Source: Streptomyces melanogenes
Lineage (GTDB): Bacteria; Actinomycetota; Actinomycetes; Streptomycetales; Streptomycetaceae
Length of the DNA stretch: 64,000 nucleotides
NCBI RefSeq assembly: GCF_014649795.1
Contig: NZ_BMTS01000003.1
Coordinates: forward strand, 248,001-312,000
Direction of reading: 5' to 3'
The position numbers were made by a program, and so were the translations under genes. How positions within the stretch are numbered: the first letter of the stretch is position 1; every line of letters starts with the position of its first letter. Below, piece by piece: positions 1 to 8,812 of this stretch. The notes beneath the pieces were generated by a model that saw only the letters and a program-made list of their open reading frames with translations, ran no database searches and was not told where the DNA came from.

Positions 1-1187
1 GCGAGCGCGCCGAGCGCGTCCAGGGTGGTGCCGCTGTGCAGGGTCGCGTCGCCGCGCCCGTGCACCAGCTGGAGGAGCTGTACGGCGAACTCGACGTCCC
101 GCAGCCCGCCCGGGCCCAGCTTCAGTTCGCGGTCGACCTGGGCGGCCGGGATGTTGTCGACGACCCGGCGGCGCATCTTCTGCACGTCGGCGACGAAGTT
201 GTCGCGCTCGGCGGCCTGCCACACCAGCGGGGAGACCGCCTCGATGTAGGAGGCCCCCAGCTCCGGGTCCCCGGCCACCGCGCGCGCCTTGAGCAGCGCC
301 TGGAACTCCCAGGTCTTGGCCCAGCGCTGGTAGTAGGCGAGGTGCGAGGAGAGCGTGCGCACCAGCGGGCCGTTGCGGCCCTCGGGGCGCAGATTGGCGT
401 CGACGGGCCAGATGGTGCCCTCGACGGTGGTCTCCGAGCAGATCCGCATCAGGTGCGAGGCGAGCCGGGTGGCGGCCTGCACGGCCTTGCGCTCGTCGGC
501 GCCGTCCACGGGCTCGCCGACGAAGATCACGTCGACGTCGGAGACGTAGTTCAGCTCGTGGCCGCCACACTTGCCCATCGCGATCACCGCGAGCCGGCAT
601 ATCGCGGCGTCGTCGGGGGCCGCGGTCCGGGCGATGGCGAGCGCGGCCCGCAGGGTCGCGGTGGCCAGGTCCGCGAGCTCGGCGGCCGTCTCGGCCACAT
701 CGGTGGTCCCGCACACATCACGGGCCGCTATGGTCAGCAGGCACCGGCGGTAGGCGACCCGCAGCGCCACCGGGTCCTGGGCCTGGGCGAGGCCCCGCTC
801 GAACTCCGCGACCCCCGGATGCAGGTCCACGGCCTCGTAGGTGACCAGCGCGTGCCAGTCGCGCGGATGCCGGGCCAGATGGTCACCGAGCGCCTCGGAG
901 GCCCCCATGACCCCGAGCAGGCGGTCCCGCAGCGGCTTGGCGGTGATCAGGGTGTCGAGCAGCGCCTGCCGCTCGGCCGGATCCTGCGCCTCCACGATCC
1001 GCACCAGACCGGCGAGCGCCAGATCGGGGTCGGCGGTCGCGCCCAGCGCGTCCAGGAGCACCGGGTCGGTGCGTACGGAGGCGAGCTCCGGGGTGTCGAG
1101 CAGCCGCTCGGCCGCCGACGGATCGGTGAAACCGAACCGCAGCAGCCGTGTGAAGGTGCTGCTCCTGCGCCCCGGCACCGCCGTCAT
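1..1187 (-). CDS. glnE: Bifunctional glutamine-synthetase adenylyltransferase/deadenylyltransferase, N-terminal part (truncated by window edge)
   Basis: GlnE adds and removes AMP on the adenylylation tyrosine of type I glutamine synthetase, switching it off or on with nitrogen supply. The frame is open from a likely ATG at 1187 (MTAVPGRRSS) and runs off the left edge after about 395 codons; the full family protein is roughly 1000 residues, so only the N-terminal (deadenylylase) half is seen. Around residues 205-220 is the nucleotidyltransferase signature GGHELNYVSDVDVIF, followed by LRPEGRNGPL and GGLRDVEF, both typical of GlnE. Its substrate GlnA is encoded at 36453-37862 in the same window. 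A dispersed repeat lies just upstream, between this gene and the PAP2 gene. Confidence 0.95.
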   Translation of the reverse strand, partial: MTAVPGRRSSTFTRLLRFGFTDPSAAERLLDTPELASVRTDPVLLDALGATADPDLALAGLVRIVEAQDPAERQALLDTLITAKPLRDRLLGVMGASEALGDHLARHPRDWHALVTYEAVDLHPGVAEFERGLAQAQDPVALRVAYRRCLLTIAARDVCGTTDVAETAAELADLATATLRAALAIARTAAPDDAAICRLAVIAMGKCGGHELNYVSDVDVIFVGEPVDGADERKAVQAATRLASHLMRICSETTVEGTIWPVDANLRPEGRNGPLVRTLSSHLAYYQRWAKTWEFQALLKARAVAGDPELGASYIEAVSPLVWQAAERDNFVADVQKMRRRVVDNIPAAQVDRELKLGPGGLRDVEFAVQLLQLVHGRGDATLHSGTTLDALGAL

Positions 1188-1238
1188 CCCGCCGCCTCCC
1201 ATTGGTCAGGACCGAGCCTATCCGCAGCGCGGCCCGAA

Positions 1239-1290
1239 GGGGCGCGGGGAACTGCGCGACCAGCCAGGACCGGCCCGCAGCCGAAACCCA
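1239..1290. repeat. Dispersed Streptomyces repeat, copy A (single arm)
   Basis: One arm of the window-wide repeat family: GGGGCGCGGGGAACTGCGCG followed by ACCAGCC and the outer flank CCGGCCCGCAGCCGAAA. The matching left arm and the inner module are absent. It lies 3' of the minus-strand PAP2 gene. Confidence 0.8.
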
Positions 1291-1312
1291 AGGCTTCTCC
1301 GCCACTAAGCGC

Positions 1313-2233
1313 TCAGGCGCGAGCCGTACCGGTGACCACGCGGCCGCGCGGCGGGTTCTCGACCCGCTTCGACAGCCGGTGCGGCAGCTTCCCGTACCAG
1401 GCGTACGAGACGAGGAAGCCGAAGGCCAGGCAGATGATGCCGCCCACCGCGTCCAGCCAGAAGTGGTTGGCCGTGGAGACGATGACGACCAGGGTCGCGG
1501 CCGGGTAGAGCAGGCCGAGGATCCGTGCCCACGGCGCCTTGGCCAGCGCGAAGATGGTCAGGCCGCACCACAGGGACCAGCCGATGTGCATAGACGGCAT
1601 CGCCGCGTACTGGTTCGACATGTTCTTCAGGTCGCCCGAGGCCATCGAGCCCCAGGTCTGGTGGACCAGGACGGTGTCGATGAAGCCGCCGTTGTTCATC
1701 AGGCGGGGCGGCGCCAGCGGGTAGAAGTAGTAGCCCACCAGGGCCACGCCGGTGGTGGCGAAGAGGATCAGCCGGGACGCCGCGTAACGGCCCGGGTGGC
1801 TGCGGAAGAGCCACACCAGGACGCCGATCGTCACCACGAAGTGGAGCGTGGCGTAGTAGTAGTTCATGCCGGTGATCAGCCATGTCACCGAGTTGACGCT
1901 GTGGTTGACGGACCGCTCCACCGCGATGCCGAGGTGCTGCTCGACCGACCAGAGCCAGTCGGCGTTGTCGAGCGCCTGCGACTTCTGTTCGGGGACGGCG
2001 TTGCGGATCAGTGAGTACGTCCAGTAACTCACCGCGATCAGGAGGATTTCGAACCAGAGGCGGGGGCGGCGCGGGGTGCGCAGCCGCTGGAAAAGGGTGG
2101 CGGGTGGTGCCGGGACCGGCGGCGTCGGCGCTTCGGTGACGGGCTCTTCACTGACGGGTGTGGGCGCAGCCGACGAGGCGGCCGACGGGGTGTCCGCCGT
2201 ACCTTCCAGAGTCTTCACGGTCATTTCACCCAT
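1313..2233 (-). CDS. PAP2-superfamily membrane phosphatase / inositolphosphotransferase-like protein
   Basis: About 306 residues from the ATG at 2233 (MGEMTVKTLEG); a second ATG at 2224 is possible. The first ~70 residues are Pro/Ala/Thr-rich and likely cytoplasmic. Several membrane segments follow, starting near LWFEILLIAVSYW. The PAP2 catalytic elements are visible: PSMH near residue 211 and STANHFWLDA (His ... Asp) near residue 253. The arrangement resembles the PAP2_3 branch that includes inositol phosphoryl-transfer enzymes, so the substrate could be a phospholipid headgroup or a polyprenyl phosphate. It follows malR on the same strand with a 155-base gap, and a repeat arm lies behind its stop. 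Confidence 0.8.
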   Translation of the reverse strand: MGEMTVKTLEGTADTPSAASSAAPTPVSEEPVTEAPTPPVPAPPATLFQRLRTPRRPRLWFEILLIAVSYWTYSLIRNAVPEQKSQALDNADWLWSVEQHLGIAVERSVNHSVNSVTWLITGMNYYYATLHFVVTIGVLVWLFRSHPGRYAASRLILFATTGVALVGYYFYPLAPPRLMNNGGFIDTVLVHQTWGSMASGDLKNMSNQYAAMPSMHIGWSLWCGLTIFALAKAPWARILGLLYPAATLVVIVSTANHFWLDAVGGIICLAFGFLVSYAWYGKLPHRLSKRVENPPRGRVVTGTARA

Positions 2234-2388
2234 AGCGAGAGAGTCTGCCAGATGGACCTGTGCCCCGCAGATCGTCCTCCGGTCGGGTTCGGTCCGGATT
2301 CCTACTCCCAGTGGAGGACTCCTCACGGAGGAGAGGGTGACTCTTCCCCCGATTTTATGCCGAAGCGGACGGCCGTCCCACTGGAGTG

Positions 2389-3435
2389 CTACTTGGGCGC
2401 CGGCCCAGAAGCGGTTGAACCGCGAACCACCAGCTCGGGCATGAACACGAACTCGCTGTGCGGGGCCGGGGTGCCGCCGATCTCCTCCAGGAGCGCCCGG
2501 ACCGCCGCCTGCCCCATCGCCGTCACCGGCTTGCGGATCGTGGTCAGCGGGGGATCGGTGAACGCTATGAGCGGGGAGTCGTCGAACCCGACCACCGAGA
2601 TGTCCTTCGGCACGTCGAGTCCGGCCTGGCGGGCCGCCCGGATCGCGCCCAGCGCCATCATGTCGCTGGCGCACACCACCGCCGTGCACCCCGCCGCGAT
2701 CAGCGCGGTGGTCGCGGCCTGGCCGCCCTCCAGGGTGTACAGCGAGTGCTGGACCAGCGCCTCCGCCTCGACCGGGGTCAGCCCCAGCGAGTCCTCCATC
2801 GCGGCCGTGAAGCCCTCGATCTTGCGCAGCACGGGGACGAACCGCTTGGGGCCCACCGCGAGGCCGATGCGGGTGTGGCCGAGCGCCGCGAGGTGGGTGA
2901 CCGCGAGCCGCATCGCGGCCCGGTCGTCGGGGGAGATGAAGGGCGCCTGCACCTTCGGCGAGAAGCCGTCCACCAGCACGTACGGCACGCCCTGGGCGCG
3001 CAGCTGCTCGTAGCGGTCCATGTCGGCCGTGGTGTCGGCGTGCAGCCCGGAGACGAAGATGATGCCCGAGACGCCCCGGTCGACCAGCATCTCGGTGAGC
3101 TCGTCCTCGGTGGAGCCGCCGGGCGTCTGGGTGGCGAGCACCGGGGTGTACCCCTGGCGGGTGAGGGATTGGCCGATGACCTGGGCGAGCGCCGGGAAGA
3201 TCGGGTTCTCCAGCTCCGGCGTTATCAGTCCGACCAGACCGGCGCTGCGCCTGCGCAGCCGCACCGGCCGTTCGTAGCCGAGGACGTCGAGCGCGGCAAG
3301 CACGGACTCACGGGTGCCCGCGGCCACACCGGGCTTGCCGTTGAGCACGCGGCTGACTGTGGCTTCGCTGACCCCCGCCTGGGCTGCGATGTCGGCAAGC
3401 CGTGCGGTCACGGGATTGGACTGTACCGGTCGCAC
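2389..3435 (-). CDS. malR: LacI-family maltose repressor (MalR/Reg1 type)
   Basis: A LacI/GalR repressor of about 348 residues. The N-terminal HTH reads RLADIAAQAGVSEATVSRVLNG, followed by a periplasmic-binding-like effector domain containing GLITPELENPIFP, CASDMMALGAIRAAR and VVGFDDSPLIAFTDPPLTT. The GTG at 3435 is one base after the TGA of the upstream alpha-glucosidase (TGACGTG), which suggests translational coupling; a GTG at 3411 (start MTARLADIAA) also fits known MalR/Reg1 proteins. In Streptomyces MalR represses malEFG and maltodextrin breakdown. A paralogue with an almost identical recognition helix is encoded at 10468-11493. Confidence 0.9.
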   Translation of the reverse strand: MRPVQSNPVTARLADIAAQAGVSEATVSRVLNGKPGVAAGTRESVLAALDVLGYERPVRLRRRSAGLVGLITPELENPIFPALAQVIGQSLTRQGYTPVLATQTPGGSTEDELTEMLVDRGVSGIIFVSGLHADTTADMDRYEQLRAQGVPYVLVDGFSPKVQAPFISPDDRAAMRLAVTHLAALGHTRIGLAVGPKRFVPVLRKIEGFTAAMEDSLGLTPVEAEALVQHSLYTLEGGQAATTALIAAGCTAVVCASDMMALGAIRAARQAGLDVPKDISVVGFDDSPLIAFTDPPLTTIRKPVTAMGQAAVRALLEEIGGTPAPHSEFVFMPELVVRGSTASGPAPK

Positions 3436-3436
3436 G

Positions 3437-5068
3437 TCAGATTGCCCACCAGACCGCTGATTCGGCGGGGATCGTGACGTTACCGCCCGTGAACTCCAGC
3501 GCCGAGGTCGACAGCAGCGGCCGCCCGGGGACCGCGAGTTGGGCCGCGCCCGCGCCCGTGTTGACCGTGCACACGAACCCCGGCCGGGCGAACGCCAACA
3601 CCTCTTCGGGCGCCTCCAGCCACTCCATCTCCCCGTCCCCGAGCCCCGGCAGCTCCCGGCGCAGCGCGAGCGCCGAGCGGTAGAGCTCCAGGGTCGAGCG
3701 CGGGTCGCCGGTCTGCGCCTCGACGGAAAGGCCACGCCAGGAGTCCGGCTGCGGCAACCAGCTGCCGCCGCTGCCGAAGCCGTACGAGGGGCCCTCGGCG
3801 GTCCAGGGGATGGGCACCCGGCAGCCGTCGCGGAAGCCGTCCTGGCCCTCGGCGCGGAAGAAGGACGGGTCCTGGCGGACCCCGTCGGGCAGGTCGGTGA
3901 CCTCGGGCAGGCCGAGCTCCTCGCCCTGGTAGACGTACGCCGAGCCGGGCAGCGCCAGCATCAGCAGGGCCGCGGCCCTGGCCCGGCGCAGGCCCCGCTC
4001 GCCGCCGCCGTAGCGGGTCGGGTGGCGCACCACGTCGTGGTTGGAGAGCACCCAGGTGGTCGGGGCGCCCACCGAGCGGGTCGCGGCGAGCGAGGCGTCG
4101 ACGACCGCGCGCATCTCGGCCGCGTCCCACGGGCAGTTCAGGAACTGGAAGTTGAAGGCCTGGTGCAGTTCGTCCGGGCGTACGTACAGGGCGAGCCGCT
4201 CGGGGGAGGGCGCCCAGGCCTCGGCGACCGCGATGCGCTCCCCTTCGTAGGAGTCGAGCAGCCGGCGCCAGGTGCGGTGGATCTCGTGAACGCCGTCCTG
4301 GTCGAAGAACGGCAGCTCCTGGGCGCCGATCAGCTTGGCCTGCTCACGGGCGCCGATGTCGGGCAGCCCGGCCGCCTTGACCATGCCGTGGGCCACGTCG
4401 ATGCGGAAGCCGTCGACGCCGAGGTCGAGCCAGAACCGCAGCACCGACTCGAACTCGGCCCGCACCTCGGGGTGTTCCCAGTTGAGGTCGGGCTGTTCCG
4501 GGGCGAACAGGTGCAGGTACCAGTCGCCGTCCTCGGTCCGGGTCCAGGCCGGGCCGCCGAAGACCGACTCCCAGTCGTTGGGGGGAGCCGCGCCGCCCTG
4601 GGCGGGCACGGCGGCCCGCTTGCCGGGGTGGAAGTGGTAGCGGTCGCGCTCGGGGCCGCCGGCAAGGGCGGCGCGGAACCATTGGTGCTGGTCGGAGGTG
4701 TGGTTGGGGACGATGTCGACGATCACGCGCAGGCCGAGCCGGTGGGCCTCGCGGACCAGGTCGTCGGCATCCTGGAGGTTCCCGAAGAGCGGGTCGACGG
4801 CCCGGTAGTCCGCCACGTCGTAGCCGCCGTCGGCCTGCGGGGAGGCGTAGAACGGGGTGAGCCAGACGGCGTCCGCGCCGAGGTCCGCGAGGTGCGGCAG
4901 ACGGGCCCGGATGCCGGGCAGGTCGCCGATGCCGTCGCCGTCGCCGTCCGCGAAGGAGCGGACGTACACCTGGTAGATGACGGCGTCGCGCCACCAGCCG
5001 GTGCTCCCGGCGGCCCGGCCCCGGCTGCGGCCCGCGACGGCGGTGGTCGTGGTCAGCTCCTGCGTCAT
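3437..5068 (-). CDS. aglA: GH13 alpha-glucosidase (maltodextrin hydrolysis), copy 1
   Basis: A 543-residue glycoside hydrolase family 13 enzyme of the oligo-1,6-/alpha-glucosidase type, without signal peptide, so it acts on imported maltodextrins. The start [15 protein letters not shown] is the family hallmark. Catalytic elements in order are [16 protein letters not shown] (nucleophile Asp near 223), VAEAWAP (acid/base Glu near 282) and LSNHDV (transition-state Asp near 343). The ATG at 5068 has an AGAGGG ribosome site upstream. It is divergent from malE across a 312-base region with CTTGCA/TGCAAG elements and is coupled to malR downstream. A paralogue lies at 8813-10471. Confidence 0.93.
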   Translation of the reverse strand: MTQELTTTTAVAGRSRGRAAGSTGWWRDAVIYQVYVRSFADGDGDGIGDLPGIRARLPHLADLGADAVWLTPFYASPQADGGYDVADYRAVDPLFGNLQDADDLVREAHRLGLRVIVDIVPNHTSDQHQWFRAALAGGPERDRYHFHPGKRAAVPAQGGAAPPNDWESVFGGPAWTRTEDGDWYLHLFAPEQPDLNWEHPEVRAEFESVLRFWLDLGVDGFRIDVAHGMVKAAGLPDIGAREQAKLIGAQELPFFDQDGVHEIHRTWRRLLDSYEGERIAVAEAWAPSPERLALYVRPDELHQAFNFQFLNCPWDAAEMRAVVDASLAATRSVGAPTTWVLSNHDVVRHPTRYGGGERGLRRARAAALLMLALPGSAYVYQGEELGLPEVTDLPDGVRQDPSFFRAEGQDGFRDGCRVPIPWTAEGPSYGFGSGGSWLPQPDSWRGLSVEAQTGDPRSTLELYRSALALRRELPGLGDGEMEWLEAPEEVLAFARPGFVCTVNTGAGAAQLAVPGRPLLSTSALEFTGGNVTIPAESAVWWAI

Positions 5069-5149
5069 GAACGGGTCCCTCTCCAGTGGCCTGCACGGTG
5101 TCCTGCGCCTACGGGATCAACGCCGCTGCACCTCGAAGGTAACAGTCCT

Positions 5150-5177
5150 GCAAGCTCTTGCGGAAGGCTTGCAAAGG
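5150..5177. promoter_or_regulatory. Candidate MalR operator(s) near the alpha-glucosidase promoter
   Basis: GCAAGCTCTTGC at 5150-5161 is an inverted repeat (GCAAG, two bases, CTTGC), followed by CTTGCAAAG at 5168-5176. These A/T-containing elements stand out in the GC-rich intergenic region between the divergent aglA and malE genes. CTTGCA-type repeats are what I recall for MalR sites in the S. coelicolor malR-malE interval; binding here is inferred. Confidence 0.5.
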
Positions 5178-5277
5178 CGGCGCCGGGCTCCCGGGCGTGC
5201 CCATGGAGTACGTACGCCCCTCCTGACAAGGCGCGCATCGGCAACCGTGTGGACACGCGGATGTAACGATCGACCGG

Positions 5278-5300
5278 CCTTGCAGAAATTCTTCGCAAGG
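5278..5300. promoter_or_regulatory. Candidate MalR operator upstream of malE
   Basis: A 23-base near-palindrome with perfect 6-base ends (CCTTGC ... GCAAGG) and an AT-rich centre, about 80 bases before the malE start. It shares the TTGC/GCAA core with the elements at 5150-5177 and is well placed to block the malE promoter. Confidence 0.55.
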
Positions 5301-5380
5301 TCTTTCGGTCTTCTTTCATCCTTGTTACGTTCCTGGCGATCCGGCGCCGTGATGGCGCGGCACCCGTTGAAGGAGTTCAC

Positions 5381-6655
5381 ATGCGACGTGGCATAGCGGC
5401 CACCGCGCTGGTCGCGACCCTGGCGCTCGCGGCGACGGCCTGCGGCGACAGCGACAGTGGTGACAGCGGCGAGAAGAAGAGCTCGGGCGAGCTCTCCGGC
5501 ACCGTCACGTGGTGGGACACCTCGAACGACACCGAGAAGGCCACGTTCAAGAAGATCGCCGAGGACTTCCACGCGCAGCACCCCAAGGTCACCGTCAAGT
5601 ACGTCAACGTGCCGTACGGCGATGCCCAGAACAAGATCAAGAACGCGTTCAGCAGCGGCTCCGACGCGCCGGACGTCATCCGCGCCGACGTCGGCTGGGT
5701 CGCCGACTTCGCCTCGCTGGGCTACCTGGACAAGGTCCCGGACGCCAAGGCCAAGGAAGTGGACTCCGCCTTCCTCAAGCAGGCGGCGGCCAGTGGCAAG
5801 TACGACGGCCAGATGTACGCCGTCCCGCAGGTCATCGACACCCTCGGCCTCTTCTACAACAAGAAGATGCTCAAGGACGCGGGCGTCGAGCCGCCGAAGA
5901 CCCTCGAAGAGGTGAAGACGGCCGCCGCCGCCATCAAGTCCAAGACCGGCAAGACCGGCCTGTACCTGCGCGGCGACGACTCGTACTGGTTCCTGCCGTT
6001 CATCTACGGCGAGGGCGGCGACCTCGTCGACGCCAAGAACAAGAAGGTCACCGTCGACTCCCCGGCCGGGGTCAAGGCCTTCAAGGCCGCCCGCGACCTG
6101 GTCACCTCCGGCGCCGCGATCACCAACGCGACCGACGGCTGGAACAACATGGAGACCGCCTTCAAGTCGGGCAAGGTCGCCATGATGGTCAACGGCCCCT
6201 GGGCCGTGGCCGACGCCTACGCCGGCGACGAGTTCAAGGACAAGGCGAACCTCGGCATCGCCGCGGTCCCGGCCGGCTCCGCCGCGCAGGGCGCCCCGCA
6301 GGGCGGCCACGACCTCGCGGTCTACGCGGGCTCCAAGAACCGCGACGCCTCGCACGCCTTCGTGGACTACCTGACCTCGCAGACCGTCCAGGTGCAGACC
6401 ACCAAGGCGCTCAGCCTGCTGCCGACCCGCACCGCCGCGTACGACCAGCCGGACGTCAAGTCCAACGAGATGGTCCAGTTCTTCAAGCCGGCCGTCGACA
6501 AGGCCGTCGAGCGCGCCTGGATCCCGGAGAACGGCGCCCTGTTCGAGCCGCTGAAGCTCCAGTTCACCAAGGCCGTGACCGGCGCCTCCTCGCCCGAGGA
6601 CGCGGCCAAGGCCTCCGCCACCGCCTTCCACAAGATCCTCAAGGACTGGAAGTAG
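5381..6655 (+). CDS. malE: Maltose/maltodextrin ABC transporter substrate-binding lipoprotein
   Basis: 424 residues with a lipoprotein signal peptide: basic MRRG, a hydrophobic run, then a lipobox ending ATAC near residue 22. The mature protein is a family 1 extracellular sugar-binding protein: GTVTWWDTSNDTEKATFKKI at the start, a GDAQNKIKNAF stretch, NKKMLKDAGVEPPKT, NGPWAVADA, and the closing region with IPENGALFEPL. It captures maltose or maltodextrin at the outer membrane face for MalF/MalG. GAAGGAG lies 6-13 bases upstream of the ATG. malF follows after 33 bases with no terminator, so the three genes form an operon. Confidence 0.95.
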   Translation: MRRGIAATALVATLALAATACGDSDSGDSGEKKSSGELSGTVTWWDTSNDTEKATFKKIAEDFHAQHPKVTVKYVNVPYGDAQNKIKNAFSSGSDAPDVIRADVGWVADFASLGYLDKVPDAKAKEVDSAFLKQAAASGKYDGQMYAVPQVIDTLGLFYNKKMLKDAGVEPPKTLEEVKTAAAAIKSKTGKTGLYLRGDDSYWFLPFIYGEGGDLVDAKNKKVTVDSPAGVKAFKAARDLVTSGAAITNATDGWNNMETAFKSGKVAMMVNGPWAVADAYAGDEFKDKANLGIAAVPAGSAAQGAPQGGHDLAVYAGSKNRDASHAFVDYLTSQTVQVQTTKALSLLPTRTAAYDQPDVKSNEMVQFFKPAVDKAVERAWIPENGALFEPLKLQFTKAVTGASSPEDAAKASATAFHKILKDWK

Positions 6656-6688
6656 CGGACGGGCAGCGGGAGACGGGTACTGACTGAC

Positions 6689-7696
6689 ATGACTGTCCAC
6701 ACCGGCCAGTCGACGGCGAAGGCCGCGGGCGAGGGCGCCCGCGGCCGGGGCCGCGCGACCGGCGAGCGCCCCGGCCGGCTCCGGCGGGCGCTCTCGACGC
6801 ACTGGTACGCCTGGACGATGGTCGCCCCCGTGGTGATCGTCCTCGGCGTGATCGTCGGATGGCCGCTCGGCCGCGGCATCTACCTGTCGCTGACCGACGC
6901 CAACGAGCGCAACGTCGGCCGCACGATCGGCGCCAACCACATCGACGCCACGTACAAGTTCGTCGGCCTCGACAACTACGTGGACGTGCTGAGCGATCCC
7001 GTCTTCGTGCAGCGGTTGACGTGGACCGTGGTGTGGACGGTGTGCTGTGTCTCCACCACGTTCCTGCTCGGCCTGGTGCTGGCGAACATGCTCAACCGGC
7101 AGTTCCGCGGCCGCGCGGCCTACCGGATGATGCTGATCCTGCCCTGGGCCGTGCCCGGCTTCGTCTCGGTGTTCGCCTGGCGCTTCCTCTTCAACCGCGA
7201 CAACGGCCTGCTGAACAAGGTCCTGGACGGCGGCGGCATCTCGGCGGTGCCGTGGCTGGACGACCCGACGTGGGCGAAGTTCTCGGTGATCGCGGTCAAC
7301 GTCTGGCTCGGCGTGCCGTTCATGATGGTGGCGCTGCTCGGCGGCCTCCAGTCGATCCCGGGCGAGCTGTACGAGGCCGCGGAGATGGACGGGGCGGGCC
7401 CCTGGAAGCGCTTCCTCTACATCACCGTCCCGGGCCTGCGCGCGGTGTCCTCCACCGTGATCCTGCTCTCCACGATCTGGACGTTCAACATGTTCCCGGT
7501 GATCTTCCTGCTGACGCGGGGCGGTCCCGGCGACTCGACCGAGATCCTGGTGACCCAGGCGTTCCGCCAGGCCTTCGTGGAGAGCCCGCGGGACTTCGCG
7601 GGGTCGGCGACGTGGGGCGTGCTGATCCTGGCGGTGCTGATGATCTTCGCCTTCGTGTACCGGAGGTCGCTTCGCAAGCAGGGAGAGGTGTGGTGA
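6689..7696 (+). CDS. malF: Maltose ABC transporter permease MalF
   Basis: 335 residues, six predicted membrane helices. The cytoplasmic EAA loop is EAAEMDGAGPWKRFLYITVP near residues 228-247, the contact for the ATPase subunit. The first ~35 residues are Arg/Gly-rich and cytoplasmic. No ATPase gene is in the operon; Streptomyces maltose importers normally use the shared ATPase MsiK encoded elsewhere. Its stop overlaps the malG start. Confidence 0.94.
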   Translation: MTVHTGQSTAKAAGEGARGRGRATGERPGRLRRALSTHWYAWTMVAPVVIVLGVIVGWPLGRGIYLSLTDANERNVGRTIGANHIDATYKFVGLDNYVDVLSDPVFVQRLTWTVVWTVCCVSTTFLLGLVLANMLNRQFRGRAAYRMMLILPWAVPGFVSVFAWRFLFNRDNGLLNKVLDGGGISAVPWLDDPTWAKFSVIAVNVWLGVPFMMVALLGGLQSIPGELYEAAEMDGAGPWKRFLYITVPGLRAVSSTVILLSTIWTFNMFPVIFLLTRGGPGDSTEILVTQAFRQAFVESPRDFAGSATWGVLILAVLMIFAFVYRRSLRKQGEVW

Positions 7697-8535
7697 CGAT
7701 GTCGTCGCAACGCGGTAAGCGGTCGCCGCTGGCTTCGGTCGGGCTGCACGCCACGCTGATCGGGGCGTCGGTCATCGCCGTCTTCCCCGTCCTGTGGGTG
7801 TTCCTCACGTCGCTGAAGCCGGCGAAGTACGCGATCACCACGGACTTCTTCAAGGACACGACGCTCGACAACTACCGCTACCTGGTGGACAAGACGAGCT
7901 TCTTCACCTGGTTCGGGAACTCGGCGCTGATCGCCGGGGTGACGACGCTGCTCGGCGTCTTCATCTCCGCGACGACGGGCTACGCGGTGAGCCGCTTCAA
8001 GTTCCCCGGCATGCGCCCGCTGATGTGGACGCTGCTGATCACCCAGATGTTCCCGATGGCGATCCTGATCGTCCCGCTCTACAACCTGATGGGCCAGCTG
8101 GGGCTGCTGAACCAGCCGGTGGGCCTGATCATCACGTATCTGACGATCGCCGTCCCGTTCTGCGCCTGGATGATGAAGGGCTTCTTCGACGGGATCCCGG
8201 TGGAGATCGACGAGTCGGGGCGGGTGGACGGGCTGAACCCGTTCGGCACGTTCTGGCGCCTGATCCTGCCGCTGGCGAAGCCGGGGCTCGCGGTGACGGC
8301 GTTCTACTCCTTCATCACGGCGTGGGGCGAGGTCGCGTACTCGTCGGCGTTCATGGTGGGGGACGAGAACCTGACGCTGGCCGGTGGTCTGCAGACGTTC
8401 GTGACGCAGTACACGGCGAACTGGGGGCCGATGACGGCGGCGTCCGTGCTGATCGCGGTGCCGGCGGCGGTGTTCTTCCTGTTCGCGCAGAAGCACCTTG
8501 TCGCGGGGATGACGGCGGGAGCGACGAAGGGGTGA
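7693..8535 (+). CDS. malG: Maltose ABC transporter permease MalG
   Basis: About 280 residues from the GTG at 7693, which overlaps the malF TGA (GTGA); the ATG at 7699 (MSSQRGKRS) is a good alternative with GGAGAGG about 10 bases upstream. Six membrane helices, and the EAA-type loop reads EIDESGRVDGLNPFGTFWRL near residue 171. It pairs with MalF to form the maltodextrin channel. A repeat-family hairpin follows 60 bases after the stop. Confidence 0.94.
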   Translation: MTMSSQRGKRSPLASVGLHATLIGASVIAVFPVLWVFLTSLKPAKYAITTDFFKDTTLDNYRYLVDKTSFFTWFGNSALIAGVTTLLGVFISATTGYAVSRFKFPGMRPLMWTLLITQMFPMAILIVPLYNLMGQLGLLNQPVGLIITYLTIAVPFCAWMMKGFFDGIPVEIDESGRVDGLNPFGTFWRLILPLAKPGLAVTAFYSFITAWGEVAYSSAFMVGDENLTLAGGLQTFVTQYTANWGPMTAASVLIAVPAAVFFLFAQKHLVAGMTAGATKG

Positions 8536-8591
8536 CGTGTTTACGCCCCCACCCCGCCCGTTCCCTTAAGCCCTCGGCCGGGCGGCGGTCG

Positions 8592-8747
8592 TTTCGTCCG
8601 CAGGCCGTCTGTGGCTGGTCGCGCAGTTCCCCGCGCCCCTAAATACCTAGGGGCGCGGGGAACTGCGCGAGCAACCCGCCACGGTCCGCAGACGAAGAGC
8701 GCGCCTCCCCCCGCCCCCGGAGGGTTTAGGGAAGGGGCGGGGTGGGG
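8592..8747. repeat. Dispersed repeat, copy B (compact hairpin plus G-rich tail)
   Basis: A near-perfect inverted repeat: CGCGCAGTTCCCCGCGCCCC ... GGGGCGCGGGGAACTGCGCG with only a few bases between the arms and no inner module. Outer flanks CGTCCGCAGGCCG / CGGTCCGCAGACG extend it. The tail CCCCCGGAGGGTTTAGGGAA then GGGGCGGGGTGGGG (8714-8747) recurs at copies D and I. It separates malG from the second alpha-glucosidase and may end the malEFG transcript. Confidence 0.9.
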
Positions 8748-8812
8748 CCCTTGCCCGCCGCAGGCGACGCCCACCCGTACAGGAACACCCACCACACCGA
8801 CCCAGGGACAAA

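Noticed and set aside
2367..2378. GGACGGCCGTCC as malR terminator
   Set aside because: Perfectly palindromic but has no loop; too little to call a terminator.
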